Numbered from the stretch's first letter, positions 16,086 through 24,838 are shown. The stretch is DNA of 64,000 nucleotides from a virus (IMGVR_UViG_3300002141_000156:1-64000); one strand, 5' to 3'. The notes: generated from the sequence alone by a model not told the origin. Numbers and translations are program-made.

Positions 16086-16520
16086 TTAATATAATCCAGT
16101 TGACCCAAATCCGCCTTCTCCTCGTTCACTTATTTCAGGATAAAGTTCCTCTAATTGAACTTCTTCGACTTCTTCATAGTTCATTTTAAGCAAAACCATC
16201 TGAAGAAGCTTTTGGCCTGGAATAATTATTATACTAAGATCTGTTGGATTAAATAAATGTAAACTCAGTTCTCCTTGATAATCTTCATCGATTACACAAG
16301 CACCAACGTCCAATCCACCTAAAGCTACTCCTGACTTATTGAATGCAATTAGCGCGTATCCTTCAGGCACCCGTACCTTGATTCCAGATAGGATTCGAAT
16401 TGACTTGCCTGGAAAGACTGTGACTTCTTCAAAATTATTTGGAACATAGAAATCAATACCAGCAGCTTTAGAAGTGCCCCGAGTTGGTGTTTTTACGTCT
16501 TTAACTTTAGATATTTTCAT
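16086..16520 (-). CDS. dut: dUTP diphosphatase (dUTPase)
   Basis: 144 residues with all five trimeric dUTPase motifs: AAGIDFY (19-25), NKSGVA (61-66), G-ACVIDEDYQGE (73-84), PGQKLLQ (101-107) and RGEGGFGSTG (133-142). It hydrolyses dUTP to dUMP, limiting uracil incorporation and feeding thymidylate synthesis. It is the first gene of the leftward replication block, with a TATAAT box just upstream. Full length; sequence looks functional. Confidence 0.95.
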   Translation of the reverse strand: MKISKVKDVKTPTRGTSKAAGIDFYVPNNFEEVTVFPGKSIRILSGIKVRVPEGYALIAFNKSGVALGGLDVGACVIDEDYQGELSLHLFNPTDLSIIIIPGQKLLQMVLLKMNYEEVEEVQLEELYPEISERGEGGFGSTGLY

Positions 16521-16547
16521 ATGTACTTACAAAATAATATTTAATCT

Positions 16548-16553
16548 ATTATA
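16548..16553 (-). promoter_or_regulatory. Possible -10 box for the replication operon
   Basis: TATAAT read leftward, 27 nt before the dUTPase start, in the divergent gap with the sheath gene. A good -35 is not apparent. Confidence 0.35.
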
Positions 16554-16616
16554 CTTAAGCTAAGTCTCATGGATCTTTATTTTTAGTATTTTTTTCGATT
16601 TATTAAAATCTGTATG

Positions 16617-16625
16617 GATAAATAA
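16617..16625 (+). promoter_or_regulatory. Late-type promoter for tail sheath
   Basis: GATAAATAA, 20 nt before the sheath ATG, identical to the site before the endolysin. Confidence 0.55.
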
Positions 16626-16645
16626 TTAAAAATATCTGCATAGAA

Positions 16646-19594
16646 ATGGCCGAACAAAGCATCAACCTAAATAATTTTCTGTCAAGTGGTGTTTATACTA
16701 TCGAAATTGACCAAAGCGAAAACATAGTACTTCCTCTTACCACAGGTAGACTAGTAGTGGGATCTAGCCGAGTTGGCCCATTCAACACTGTAGTTTTGGT
16801 CAGCGACATTAGAACACTAAGAGCAGTGTATGGCGAAATAGACCCAAAATTAGAAAAAGCTGGTAGTTTCTTCCATAGAACACTTGAAGTTGCTCTTAGA
16901 GAAGGTCCAGTATTTGCACTAAATGTAATTCCGCTTGACTCAAACGAAGACACCCAATTAAATCAGGACCAAGCGTATTTCACAACCTTCAACACTGAAG
17001 CTGCATCAAACAATAACGATCAAACAACTGTACTTGACCAGTACCCAATCGTTGAATTCTTCAATAGACGACGATTATGGTTTGCTGATTCTACTCAACT
17101 TAATCGCTCTAAAAATCTAGCTTTACAGGATGATTTTGTAACTAATCCTGGTGGATTTGGAACAAGTTCAATTACATCTAATAAAGTGTTGTCATTTGTA
17201 AACTTAGGAAACTCAAATGTGACTATTTGGGTTAGAAAAGCAGCTGTTGCTGGATTTGACGTAACTGCAAAAGAATGGTATTCTACCATTGCTGGATCAG
17301 ATATCGAATTTCCGACATTCCTTCACAAGGATGATTTTATCTCTGATTATTTTGTTGAAGTAATCGTAGTTAATGGCGACTGGACAAACTACTTAAAACT
17401 TGCAAAAGACCCAATTTATAAACAATTTTTTGATGAATCTGGATTGAAATCTTCAAAATCTGCAGATTTCTTTGCACTTCGTGAAATTAAAGTAATCGGC
17501 AGAACAGTTGGAACTTTAATTCCTGATTTCAAAGATCAACGTGGATTAACAGTATCAATCGATCGTCTAGTAAATAGACTATTTCCAACTACTGGACTTA
17601 TGTGTGCACTTGACGTTGAGAAATTAGACTTAATTGACTTAACGGAAGGAACATTTACTGATCAAGACGTTCATACTCACCGGGTGGATATGGTTGGTCA
17701 AGGATATGATGACTTAAACTTAGATGACGTATATGCAGCGGATGATGGAGGATTTAATCCTGATACTACAGCTGCTGATTTTACTCCATTAATTGATGTA
17801 TTAAGTTATTCTAGCCCAGCAGATTCTGAACTTATTTTTAAAATTACAGATGCTGATTCAGAAACTAACTTTAATGCTGGTACGGTAAACAGTAACCCAG
17901 TTGCAATAGGAGATTTATATGAAATTACTCCACTTGTTGGAGATACGTATCTTGCTGCAATGCAAGGAAGTACCTTATATAAGGCATATATAAAAGGATT
18001 CTTAAGAAATGGAGATATTGTTACAGATGGTATTAATAATTATTATGTAAAAGTTATTGATACTTTAACAAACGGAATTATTCCATATATTAAATTTGTT
18101 ACATATCAAGATATTTCTCTGATTAACCAAGACAATATTAATTCATATGTGGTAAGTGGTGATACTTATATCAAAGTCATTTTAGAAAATGGTGCTGATT
18201 TTAAACATACCTTTGATTTAACTACTGATTTCCTTGACTATACTATTTTACAACCTAACAAATTAATATTAGGAATTAACCTTGTAAATAAAGCGCTAGT
18301 TGATGAATTCCTTAAAGTAAACCAATATATTAAGGCAAAAACAACTAGTGGAAGAATTAGATTAGTTAAAATTATTTCTATTACTTCTACGACTGGGTTA
18401 AGTCCAGCTACTTTAGAGTACACAATTACGACAATGGTGCCGAGCACCGACGAAGTAATTGGATTAGATACGACCGGCGACACACTTCAAGTTTACAAAG
18501 GTATTTACAATTTTGTACCTACGTTAAAAGGACAATATGTAAGAGGATTTAAGATTAAGGATACGTCACTTCCTAATGGAACAGGAGATCGACAAAGCTC
18601 AATCTTATCGTACTTATTTACTGACACATCAATTCCACAAACTCTTGCAAATGGCGAAGTTGTAGACTTTAGATATGTTGTTGATACATATGAAGGTGAG
18701 ATTTCAAATAATTCTAAATATTACTTATCTAAACTTGCTGCAATGAATGGTCAAGCTATGGCGATCTTAAATTCACCATCAATTCAACAATTCGAAAGAT
18801 CAGTTGATCCAAGCTTTATCGATACAACAAACAAACTAGTTTCAGCAAGACTTATTGCAGCAGGTGGAGATCTTGCATTGAACCCAAGTCAATTGTTTAA
18901 ATTTGCAGAAGAAGATGTAAATGGAGTTCCATTATCTTCTTACTCAATGTTTAACTTTCCAAACTTTATTGTAAGAAGCGGAAGTAAAAACATCTCAGTT
19001 CCACCAGCTGGATATATTTCTAACCTATATGTTAGAAAATTCAAGAATGGTACACCATTCTTAATTGTTGCCGGAGGTAAACGTGGAGCAATTAATGATA
19101 TTGATGTAGTTGGACTTGAATATGATTTAACGGATGATGACAGAAATTTCTTAGAGCCAATTGGTCATAACCTAATTGTTAAGCGCCGAGGATTTGGTAT
19201 CTTGTTGTTCTCAAACAATACTGCATACCAACGAATTAACTCAGCGTTGAATAACGCTCACGTTCGTGATAACTTATCTACTATCGAAAACGATATTGAG
19301 AAGATACTTTTCAACTTCTTATTTGATTTTAACGATGAGATTACAAGAATGAGAGTTAAGACCATTGTTCAAAACTATTTAGATGCTGTTGTTTCAGCAC
19401 GAGGATTAAGTTCTTATACAATTACATTTGATTCATCAAACAATACGAATGAGGTGATTTCAGCAAATACTGCAATTATTGATATTAAAGTAGACTTCCC
19501 ACGCGGAATCCACAAATTTATCAATCGAATTACGATCACTCGAGTTGGAGGTTCATTAAGTTCCGAATCTACTGGATTTATTCCAAGCTTCTAA
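16646..19594 (+). CDS. 18: Tail sheath protein (gp18-like)
   Basis: 982 residues, longer than T4 gp18 (659). The N-terminus (FLSSGVYTIEID, VGSSRVGPFN) and C-terminal domain (about 740-982: PPAGYISN, RRGFGILLFSN, HVRDNLSTIENDI and the IDIKVDFPRGIHKFI strand) are those of contractile sheath subunits. The extra length lies in the middle (about 330-640) as inserted beta-rich domains that would face outward. It polymerises around the tail tube and contracts on infection. It is an isolated rightward transcription unit with its own late-type promoter and a strong terminator. Confidence 0.9.
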   Translation: MAEQSINLNNFLSSGVYTIEIDQSENIVLPLTTGRLVVGSSRVGPFNTVVLVSDIRTLRAVYGEIDPKLEKAGSFFHRTLEVALREGPVFALNVIPLDSNEDTQLNQDQAYFTTFNTEAASNNNDQTTVLDQYPIVEFFNRRRLWFADSTQLNRSKNLALQDDFVTNPGGFGTSSITSNKVLSFVNLGNSNVTIWVRKAAVAGFDVTAKEWYSTIAGSDIEFPTFLHKDDFISDYFVEVIVVNGDWTNYLKLAKDPIYKQFFDESGLKSSKSADFFALREIKVIGRTVGTLIPDFKDQRGLTVSIDRLVNRLFPTTGLMCALDVEKLDLIDLTEGTFTDQDVHTHRVDMVGQGYDDLNLDDVYAADDGGFNPDTTAADFTPLIDVLSYSSPADSELIFKITDADSETNFNAGTVNSNPVAIGDLYEITPLVGDTYLAAMQGSTLYKAYIKGFLRNGDIVTDGINNYYVKVIDTLTNGIIPYIKFVTYQDISLINQDNINSYVVSGDTYIKVILENGADFKHTFDLTTDFLDYTILQPNKLILGINLVNKALVDEFLKVNQYIKAKTTSGRIRLVKIISITSTTGLSPATLEYTITTMVPSTDEVIGLDTTGDTLQVYKGIYNFVPTLKGQYVRGFKIKDTSLPNGTGDRQSSILSYLFTDTSIPQTLANGEVVDFRYVVDTYEGEISNNSKYYLSKLAAMNGQAMAILNSPSIQQFERSVDPSFIDTTNKLVSARLIAAGGDLALNPSQLFKFAEEDVNGVPLSSYSMFNFPNFIVRSGSKNISVPPAGYISNLYVRKFKNGTPFLIVAGGKRGAINDIDVVGLEYDLTDDDRNFLEPIGHNLIVKRRGFGILLFSNNTAYQRINSALNNAHVRDNLSTIENDIEKILFNFLFDFNDEITRMRVKTIVQNYLDAVVSARGLSSYTITFDSSNNTNEVISANTAIIDIKVDFPRGIHKFINRITITRVGGSLSSESTGFIPSF

Positions 19595-19611
19595 TACTGA
19601 CGTCTAATAAC

Positions 19612-19644
19612 AAAAAAGGAGAAGATTTTATCTTCTCCTTTTTT
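19612..19644. terminator. Bidirectional hairpin terminator
   Basis: Perfect inverted repeat, AAAAAAGGAGAAGAT paired with ATCTTCTCCTTTTTT around a 3-nt loop. A-tract and T-tract flank it, so it can end both the rightward sheath transcript and the convergent leftward operon. Confidence 0.9.
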
Positions 19645-19927
19645 ATTTAAGAGTGTCAGCTAGAGACGGTTCGATATTGGGATGAATTATTAAACTATCC
19701 GGAGATGCCGTTTTTCTTTTTGGTTTAAGAGTAGGATGTTCTATCCAAATAGTATCATGAATGATCTTTGGTATAGGCGGCTGAATCGTAATTTGAATAA
19801 CTTTTTTTTCTTTGGTCGGAACATCTACTGATGTCATAATTCCAACAATGATTGAAATTATGATAATTCCTAGTGGAAGACCAATAATTGTAATTCCTGT
19901 ATAAAACAAAGCATCAGATGGGCGCAC
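19643..19927 (-). CDS. Small single-pass membrane protein
   Basis: 94 residues with one hydrophobic segment at about 8-33 (GITIIGLPLG and IIIISIIVGI), then a Pro/Lys-rich tail. The topology (short N-terminus, long hydrophilic tail) would suit a lysis or envelope factor, but no family is recognised. It overlaps the gene upstream by 14 nt and is the last gene of its operon, ending in the shared terminator. Confidence 0.55.
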   Translation of the reverse strand: MRPSDALFYTGITIIGLPLGIIIISIIVGIMTSVDVPTKEKKVIQITIQPPIPKIIHDTIWIEHPTLKPKRKTASPDSLIIHPNIEPSLADTLK

Positions 19928-20327
19928 TAGTTAGAGTTTTATAGATGTTACTTAATGAATGCTTTACATTTGATCTGATTTCAGTCTCCATAGCATCTCT
20001 ACGCTTTTCAACTTCAATATCGAATATATTTACAAGTAGTTGTTGCGTTTTTCCCCAAACAATAATATTGTAACTATATGTATGGTTAACAATTGTTATT
20101 TGATCTAATTGAATAATCACAAAGAGTTGGCTATCTTCTGCCTTGATATATCGTTTACCTGAAATTGGAGAGATTAAGAGAATACTATCTGCTTTAGAAA
20201 TTAATGCCTTACATACAGCAATACATTCTTTTTCATAGTCGCTAGGTTCTCTAGTATCTTTTGGTGTAAGTAATCGCAACCATTTAATTGCAAGGAACTG
20301 AAGACTTCGTCTAATTTTGTGTTTCAT
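19914..20327 (-). CDS. Hypothetical protein
   Basis: 137 residues from the ATG at 20327, which follows the GroES stop directly. An ATG five codons earlier overlaps GroES. The N-terminus is basic and amphipathic (MKHKIRRS, KWLRLLTPK). The middle has alternating beta strands. No domain is recognised. It belongs to the GroES/FEN operon. Confidence 0.5.
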   Translation of the reverse strand: MKHKIRRSLQFLAIKWLRLLTPKDTREPSDYEKECIAVCKALISKADSILLISPISGKRYIKAEDSQLFVIIQLDQITIVNHTYSYNIIVWGKTQQLLVNIFDIEVEKRRDAMETEIRSNVKHSLSNIYKTLTSAPI

Positions 20328-20328
20328 A

Positions 20329-20628
20329 TTATTCAAATTCATCTAGACGAATTTCAGATTCATCATCTAAAATTGCAATAACTTCATTTGACATAATTAT
20401 GTAATGTGGCTCACCTTTGTAGTTGAGTTCAAGTCCAGCATACCGATTATGCAAGATAAGATCCCCTGGTTTTACTAGCATTGGATTATTAATTGAACCG
20501 TCTCCGCATGAAATAACAGTACCGACATTTGGTCGCTTTACCGCTTTCTCAGGCAACATAATTCCGCCTTGAGTTTTGGTTTCTTTTCCCTTTGGTTTAA
20601 CTAGGATTCTCTCGTATACTGGTTTCAT
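20329..20628 (-). CDS. groES: GroES-like co-chaperonin
   Basis: 99 residues of the Cpn10 fold: MKPVYERILVKP, the mobile loop around KETKTQGGIMLP (16-27) that docks on GroEL, GTVISCGDG, KPGDLILHNRYAG and a final strand. T4 gp31 has the same role with a diverged sequence; this one is much closer to bacterial GroES. A GroEL is encoded about 10 kb away at 30704-32350, so the phage carries both parts. It overlaps the FEN-like gene upstream by 4 nt. Confidence 0.93.
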   Translation of the reverse strand: MKPVYERILVKPKGKETKTQGGIMLPEKAVKRPNVGTVISCGDGSINNPMLVKPGDLILHNRYAGLELNYKGEPHYIIMSNEVIAILDDESEIRLDEFE

Positions 20629-21764
20629 AATGTAGATAAATTATTTTTAAGAGCTATAAATTCTTTTAAATGGAATTTTAGCGGGTGATATTCTTTAAAG
20701 AACGACACTAGGACGTCTTGGATTTCATCTGGGAAAACTTTAGTAGCTAGACGTATTATCTTAATATTAAAAAGTAAATGGTCTCTAAGTTCCTTAATTT
20801 TATCCTGATCAGCTAGCTTGTTTATTATACTAATTTCTTCTAATACTGTTAAAATAAATTCTTCATTTAAGTCATCTAATAGTGAAATTAGTGATTCTCC
20901 AAACCTTGACTGAAGAGATTCAATAACTTTGGTGGCTTTTGCCGGTGAAATATTCGTAATCTTTGGAATATTATCGGACTTATCACCTAATAAAATCTTA
21001 GTCAAAACTTCATGTGAAAGATCAACTGGATGCTCGACATAATCTTTATTAAGAAACGACTTGATGATTTTATCAGTTGATGTTCCAGCAATATGTGCAT
21101 CATTTAATGAAAAGAAATCGTCAACTTCTTCATCTGCCATTTCTGGAATAAGAGTCGGCGGCACAAATATCTTTTTTGTTTTACTCATTTGTTTTGGAAC
21201 GATAAGTAGCACGTTCTTGTTTGGTATTCCAACTAGTTGTTTTAAGTCCTGATCTACTGAATACACCAAGATATCTTGAGATAATTTTTCACATAGATAT
21301 GCGATTATATCGTCACCCTCAGTCCCTTTAAATCGATAATGGTTTACTCCACATTTTTCATTTAGTGCAGGAATGATCACCTGTTGAAAATAATCAAAAA
21401 ATAGATAGTGATGGTCATCATATTTTCGGTTTCCTTTGTACTTAAATTCTACTGGAGCAGAAGTAGTTGTAAATGTTGACTTTTCAAAAAAGGAATTGGT
21501 ATATTCCTTTCTCCAGCTTTTTGAATCAAACACAAAATGCACGCTACCGAGAGATGTCCCGATAGGTGCAATTAGTGAATTTAAGTAGGTAAAACTAAAG
21601 TTTCTAAATGAAACTCGAATATGCTCCTTAAGCATGAAACCACCATCATTAAATAAATCGTTGACATAGTATGCATCAGCAGTGCGCTTGTCCTTCATTG
21701 CAAGCGATTTAGTTACGCTAATTGCAACATTTATAAAGGCATTTCCATCAACTATTAAATCCAT
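20625..21764 (-). CDS. rnh: 5'-3' exonuclease/flap endonuclease (T4 RNase H type)
   Basis: 379 residues with the FEN series of metal-binding acidic motifs: IVDGNAF (4-10), FVFDSKSWRKE (77-87), EGDDIIAYL (149-157), VDQDLKQL (170-177) and LGDKSDNIP near 267. These nucleases remove RNA primers and 5' flaps from lagging-strand fragments. It is longer than T4 RNase H (305), with inserts around residues 195-245. It lies between GroES and the ssDNA-binding protein operon genes, consistent with a role at the fork. Confidence 0.88.
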   Translation of the reverse strand: MDLIVDGNAFINVAISVTKSLAMKDKRTADAYYVNDLFNDGGFMLKEHIRVSFRNFSFTYLNSLIAPIGTSLGSVHFVFDSKSWRKEYTNSFFEKSTFTTTSAPVEFKYKGNRKYDDHHYLFFDYFQQVIIPALNEKCGVNHYRFKGTEGDDIIAYLCEKLSQDILVYSVDQDLKQLVGIPNKNVLLIVPKQMSKTKKIFVPPTLIPEMADEEVDDFFSLNDAHIAGTSTDKIIKSFLNKDYVEHPVDLSHEVLTKILLGDKSDNIPKITNISPAKATKVIESLQSRFGESLISLLDDLNEEFILTVLEEISIINKLADQDKIKELRDHLLFNIKIIRLATKVFPDEIQDVLVSFFKEYHPLKFHLKEFIALKNNLSTL

Positions 21765-21765
21765 A

Positions 21766-22083
21766 TTATTCTGGTTTTATGGGGTCATTACTCTCTTGTA
21801 CTGGTTTAGAATTTTTACGGATTGTCCGAACTGCATTTGCCATAACTTCAGATTCCAAAATAGTGAATGAGCCTTTTGCTTGAGCAAAATTTGCAGATGC
21901 GATTAAAACAAATAGTGCTTGACTAAGATTCATATTGTGAATGAAATTTTCATACGATTCATCATCCCTATAAGATATAGTACCAAATAATAGATTGGCT
22001 TTTAACTGTTCATCACTCAGTTGGTTGTTTTCAACCTCTGGTGTTGATTCGGGCTTATATTCAAATTCTTGTACTTTTGACAT
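21766..22083 (-). CDS. Hypothetical protein
   Basis: 105 residues with acidic termini and a helical centre (NMNLSQALFVLIASANFAQ). No motif is recognised. It lies between the ssDNA-binding protein and FEN-like genes with 1-14 nt gaps, so it is co-transcribed with replication genes. Confidence 0.5.
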   Translation of the reverse strand: MSKVQEFEYKPESTPEVENNQLSDEQLKANLLFGTISYRDDESYENFIHNMNLSQALFVLIASANFAQAKGSFTILESEVMANAVRTIRKNSKPVQESNDPIKPE

Positions 22084-22097
22084 TTATTCTGATTTTT

Positions 22098-23126
22098 TTA
22101 TAGGTCTTTAAATAGAGCATCATATTCATCAGCTTCTGCTGTTGCAGCAGTTGCAGAAGGAGCAGAAGAGCGCTGTGAATTATCGGACGGAGTAGATACA
22201 CTTGTTCCAAAATCTAAGTCTTCTTTAGTCGATGATGTTGGGTTATTTGACTTAATTGGTCGCATTTTTCCACGAACTAAAGCATTCATTTTCTGGTCTT
22301 TGCTCTTTTCAAGAATCATGTCCAAAATAGGTCTTTGTGGAATAGCGGCAAGAATTGCTTCTGCTACTTTTTCAAAGGTTTCTTCTGCCCAGTCTTGGTG
22401 GTAATACTCATCCATTTTTGGAGTATTCTTCAATAAGAACTCATTAACCAATTTAATTGATTTTTCTTCGTTCTTAACTTGAACCAATTTATCACCAATT
22501 TTAAAGATAAATGGAGTTACTTCGTCCATGAATTTACATTTTGACCAGTCTCTGAAATCTTTGGTCTTTTTACCAACAATACATAAGAAGTCCTTTCCTT
22601 CAAGTAAATGGTAAGGATTGATTTTCTTAATTCCTTCAAGTCCTTCTAATTCTTCAGGATGCATTTGCGCTTCAATCACTTGATCGATTTGATTTCTGAA
22701 TTTAAAGATTTTAATTGTTCCTTCAAGGTCAGCGCGTTGTGGGTCTTTTTTGACGTATACCGCTGAGTGATGTGTGTACCATCTTGAGAAATTTCTTCCA
22801 ATTTCTTCAACTACTTCTGGTTCTTCTTTTTTAAGAGAACGTAGAACTGATTCAATTGTCCAAAGAATAGATGGTTGTCCAGTATTTGATGGACAATCAA
22901 TTATTAATGACTCTTTAGTTAATGGATTCCAAAACTTAGCAGAATACTTGGTATACTTACTTTTCGTTTTGTCGAAAATATAAGGAACATACCTAAATAC
23001 TGATTTGTAGGAACCATTGTGTGCATTTGGATCCGGATCGTAAACGTTCGGATCAGTCTTTTTTGTTTTTTGTGCATTCTTTCCTTTTGAGAATGCATCC
23101 TCAGGTAGATCAAAAAAATCTGTCAT
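22098..23126 (-). CDS. 32: Single-stranded DNA-binding protein (gp32-like)
   Basis: 342 residues with T4 gp32 architecture: a basic N-terminal arm (KGKNAQKTKK), a DNA-binding core (about 35-250) rich in aromatic and basic residues (FRYVPYIF, KYSAKFWNP, SRWYTHHSAVYVKKD), a Ser/Thr/Ala-rich linker and an acidic tail. No zinc-binding Cys/His set like that of T4 gp32 is evident. It coats ssDNA during replication and recombination and recruits partners through its tail. The tail ends DEYDALFKDL, nearly the same as the helicase tail. Moderate certainty on gp32 orthology, high on an SSB role. Confidence 0.82.
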   Translation of the reverse strand: MTDFFDLPEDAFSKGKNAQKTKKTDPNVYDPDPNAHNGSYKSVFRYVPYIFDKTKSKYTKYSAKFWNPLTKESLIIDCPSNTGQPSILWTIESVLRSLKKEEPEVVEEIGRNFSRWYTHHSAVYVKKDPQRADLEGTIKIFKFRNQIDQVIEAQMHPEELEGLEGIKKINPYHLLEGKDFLCIVGKKTKDFRDWSKCKFMDEVTPFIFKIGDKLVQVKNEEKSIKLVNEFLLKNTPKMDEYYHQDWAEETFEKVAEAILAAIPQRPILDMILEKSKDQKMNALVRGKMRPIKSNNPTSSTKEDLDFGTSVSTPSDNSQRSSAPSATAATAEADEYDALFKDL

Positions 23127-23197
23127 AGTGTGTATATTTTATATGTTTATTTGAAATTCTTGTACTAGCTATTTGATATAAGTTTTAGTTTAGACAA

Positions 23198-23224
23198 AAA
23201 AATGCCTCAAAATGAGGCATTTTT
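23198..23224 (-). terminator. Hairpin terminator after Hc1-like gene
   Basis: 12-bp stem with ATGCCTCA and TGAGGCAT at its core, extended by A/T pairs, AAA loop. Located just downstream of the leftward Hc1-like gene and before the ssDNA-binding protein gene. Confidence 0.85.
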
Positions 23225-23243
23225 AAAAATTTAAGATAACTTC

Positions 23244-23513
23244 TTATTTTGTTTTTGATTCTTCAATCAATTTTTCACGAAGTGCTTTTGCAGACACTTG
23301 GATAATTGTCATCTGTGCTTTAACTGCAGGATGCTTAATTGATTTTCTAATGTCTTGCATTTTCTTTTTTAAGCGATTTCCAGCACTACGTATACTCTTT
23401 CCATAGTACTTCTGAGAATCTTCTTCAGCGGAAGCAAGAATTGTGTTAATTGGATCAAAGATTGCAGATTGTGCAGCCGCTACTTCTTCCTTTAATTTTT
23501 CAAACTGATTCAT
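23244..23513 (-). CDS. Histone H1-like Hc1-type DNA-binding protein
   Basis: 89 residues, Lys-rich and helical. The segment QKYYGKSIRSAGNRLKKKM followed by QDIRKSI matches the pattern of Bacteroidota histone-like Hc1 proteins (FYxKGxxAAGxRxRKxMQxLxxxxxxIR). Those proteins bind DNA and influence nucleoid compaction. Here it forms its own short unit with a terminator behind it. It could bind phage DNA or disturb the host nucleoid. The family match is by pattern only. Confidence 0.65.
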   Translation of the reverse strand: MNQFEKLKEEVAAAQSAIFDPINTILASAEEDSQKYYGKSIRSAGNRLKKKMQDIRKSIKHPAVKAQMTIIQVSAKALREKLIEESKTK

Positions 23514-23557
23514 ATTGATAATTTTTGATATCTTATACTCAGCTGGCTAGCTTAGTT

Positions 23558-24307
23558 TTATAGCGAATTCACTATTTTATCAACTTTATTAGAAAAAGTT
23601 GCGTCTGGGTAACGACCTAGGGCATATTTTACCCATGTTTCAAGTACAATTTGATATTCATCAGCGGTTATGTACTTAGATTGTACAAATGGCTGTAAAT
23701 AATCAGCAAATACATAATCTAGTGGAGTTTCAAGATATTGTGACCGAGCATACATGCCCTCAACCATTGACTCAACCTCATCGTTAAGTAAAAAATACTT
23801 ATAGTTCTTCTTTGCGGCACCGCGAGTCTTAGAATCTGATGGGTTTTCAGTAAATGGGTCTTTTTGAATTCCAACTTGATCGACATGGTTAAGTTCATGT
23901 GTCAAAATATCGATTATTCTAGCGTGCAGCATCTCATATAATCCAGGCTCGGCCTTTGGATTCATAATAAGAGTTATAATTATTTCAGGAATCATTAAAT
24001 CGCCACTATTGACTTTGGTATTTGCGTCAATACAATACCCATGCTTAGAATAATTAAGTTGCTCCCATGGTAAATTCTTAAAGTGTTCATCTGATTTAAC
24101 AGTTAATGTAGAATCTCTTCGTAATTCAAGTTTTAAATCAAATGAAAATGGCTCTCTAAATTCCATACCACCAAATGTCTCATAGTGATCTGACTCTTGG
24201 CCATGAGCAGCGCGTATCTTTTTAATTAGCTTTTGAGCAAGATCTTTAATAAAATCTTGTTTGAAGTCATCTGACTCGTTTATAAAAGAGGTGAATGATT
24301 TAAGCAC
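23558..24307 (-). CDS. Zincin metallopeptidase with capsid-targeting-like N-terminus
   Basis: 249 residues. HELNH (137-141) in the hydrophobic context DILTHELNHVDQ is a zinc-binding HExxH motif, and NDEVES/MVEGMY (176-185) offers glutamates for the third ligand. The N-terminus, MLKSFTSFINES, closely parallels the T4 internal-protein capsid-targeting sequence (MKTYQEFIAEA), with INE before Ser matching the prohead-protease rule (Leu/Ile)-x-Glu. This suggests a protease packaged in the head and injected. It follows the 24307-24798 gene with a 1-nt overlap under a late-type promoter. Zincin assignment is fairly firm; packaging is inferred. Confidence 0.7.
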   Translation of the reverse strand: MLKSFTSFINESDDFKQDFIKDLAQKLIKKIRAAHGQESDHYETFGGMEFREPFSFDLKLELRRDSTLTVKSDEHFKNLPWEQLNYSKHGYCIDANTKVNSGDLMIPEIIITLIMNPKAEPGLYEMLHARIIDILTHELNHVDQVGIQKDPFTENPSDSKTRGAAKKNYKYFLLNDEVESMVEGMYARSQYLETPLDYVFADYLQPFVQSKYITADEYQIVLETWVKYALGRYPDATFSNKVDKIVNSL

Positions 24308-24798
24308 TATTTCTTATGTTTTATAAAGGTGACTTTCATGTCATCTGTTGTAGGCGAGCCGTCTTTTGTGAAGATGATTTGAATCTCTGGTTCACGAGTT
24401 CCAAAAATATTTGATGAAACTGCATTTTTTAACTTTTCAATAAATGGTAAATCATCGTCTCCAATATTTACTTTGTCTCCAGTTACGATATTTACTATAT
24501 TTGTACGACGGAGTTCAAGAACAGTATCTGAAATCTTATTTTTACTAGTAGACTGTATGTTTTTATCTGCCCACTCTTTAATTTCTTCAGGAGTAACCGA
24601 ATATGATGGAAAATCAACTGCCATGCTACCATCTGGGTATTTTCGTTTACGAATATTATCGCTATCTGCATCATCAATAAAGATAAAATGTAAGTGCTGT
24701 GCTTTCTTTGGAGCTGCAGAAGCTTCCATTCCTGGCATAGCTGCTGCCATGTCCTGTTCAAAAAGAAAGCTATAAAATCCTTTAATATGTTTCTTCAT
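24307..24798 (-). CDS. Putative head-packaged protein, partner of zincin gene
   Basis: 163 residues, no known domain. It begins MKKHIKGFYSFLFEQD, where F-x-x-F-L-F-E resembles a capsid-targeting peptide ending in a (Leu/Ile)-x-Glu prohead-protease site. A Met/Ala/Pro-rich linker follows, then an alpha/beta domain from about residue 35 (HLHFIFIDDADSDN). It is the first gene of a two-gene late unit with the zincin. Role unknown; an internal or ejected protein is the leading guess. Confidence 0.55.
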   Translation of the reverse strand: MKKHIKGFYSFLFEQDMAAAMPGMEASAAPKKAQHLHFIFIDDADSDNIRKRKYPDGSMAVDFPSYSVTPEEIKEWADKNIQSTSKNKISDTVLELRRTNIVNIVTGDKVNIGDDDLPFIEKLKNAVSSNIFGTREPEIQIIFTKDGSPTTDDMKVTFIKHKK

Positions 24799-24822
24799 AG
24801 TTAGTTAATATTTACGTTCTAT

Positions 24823-24832
24823 ATTATTTATC
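24823..24832 (-). promoter_or_regulatory. Late-type promoter for the zincin operon
   Basis: GATAAATAAT read leftward, 24 nt before the start at 24798, and immediately beyond the terminator of the S1-like gene. Confidence 0.55.
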
Positions 24833-24838
24833 TAAATA

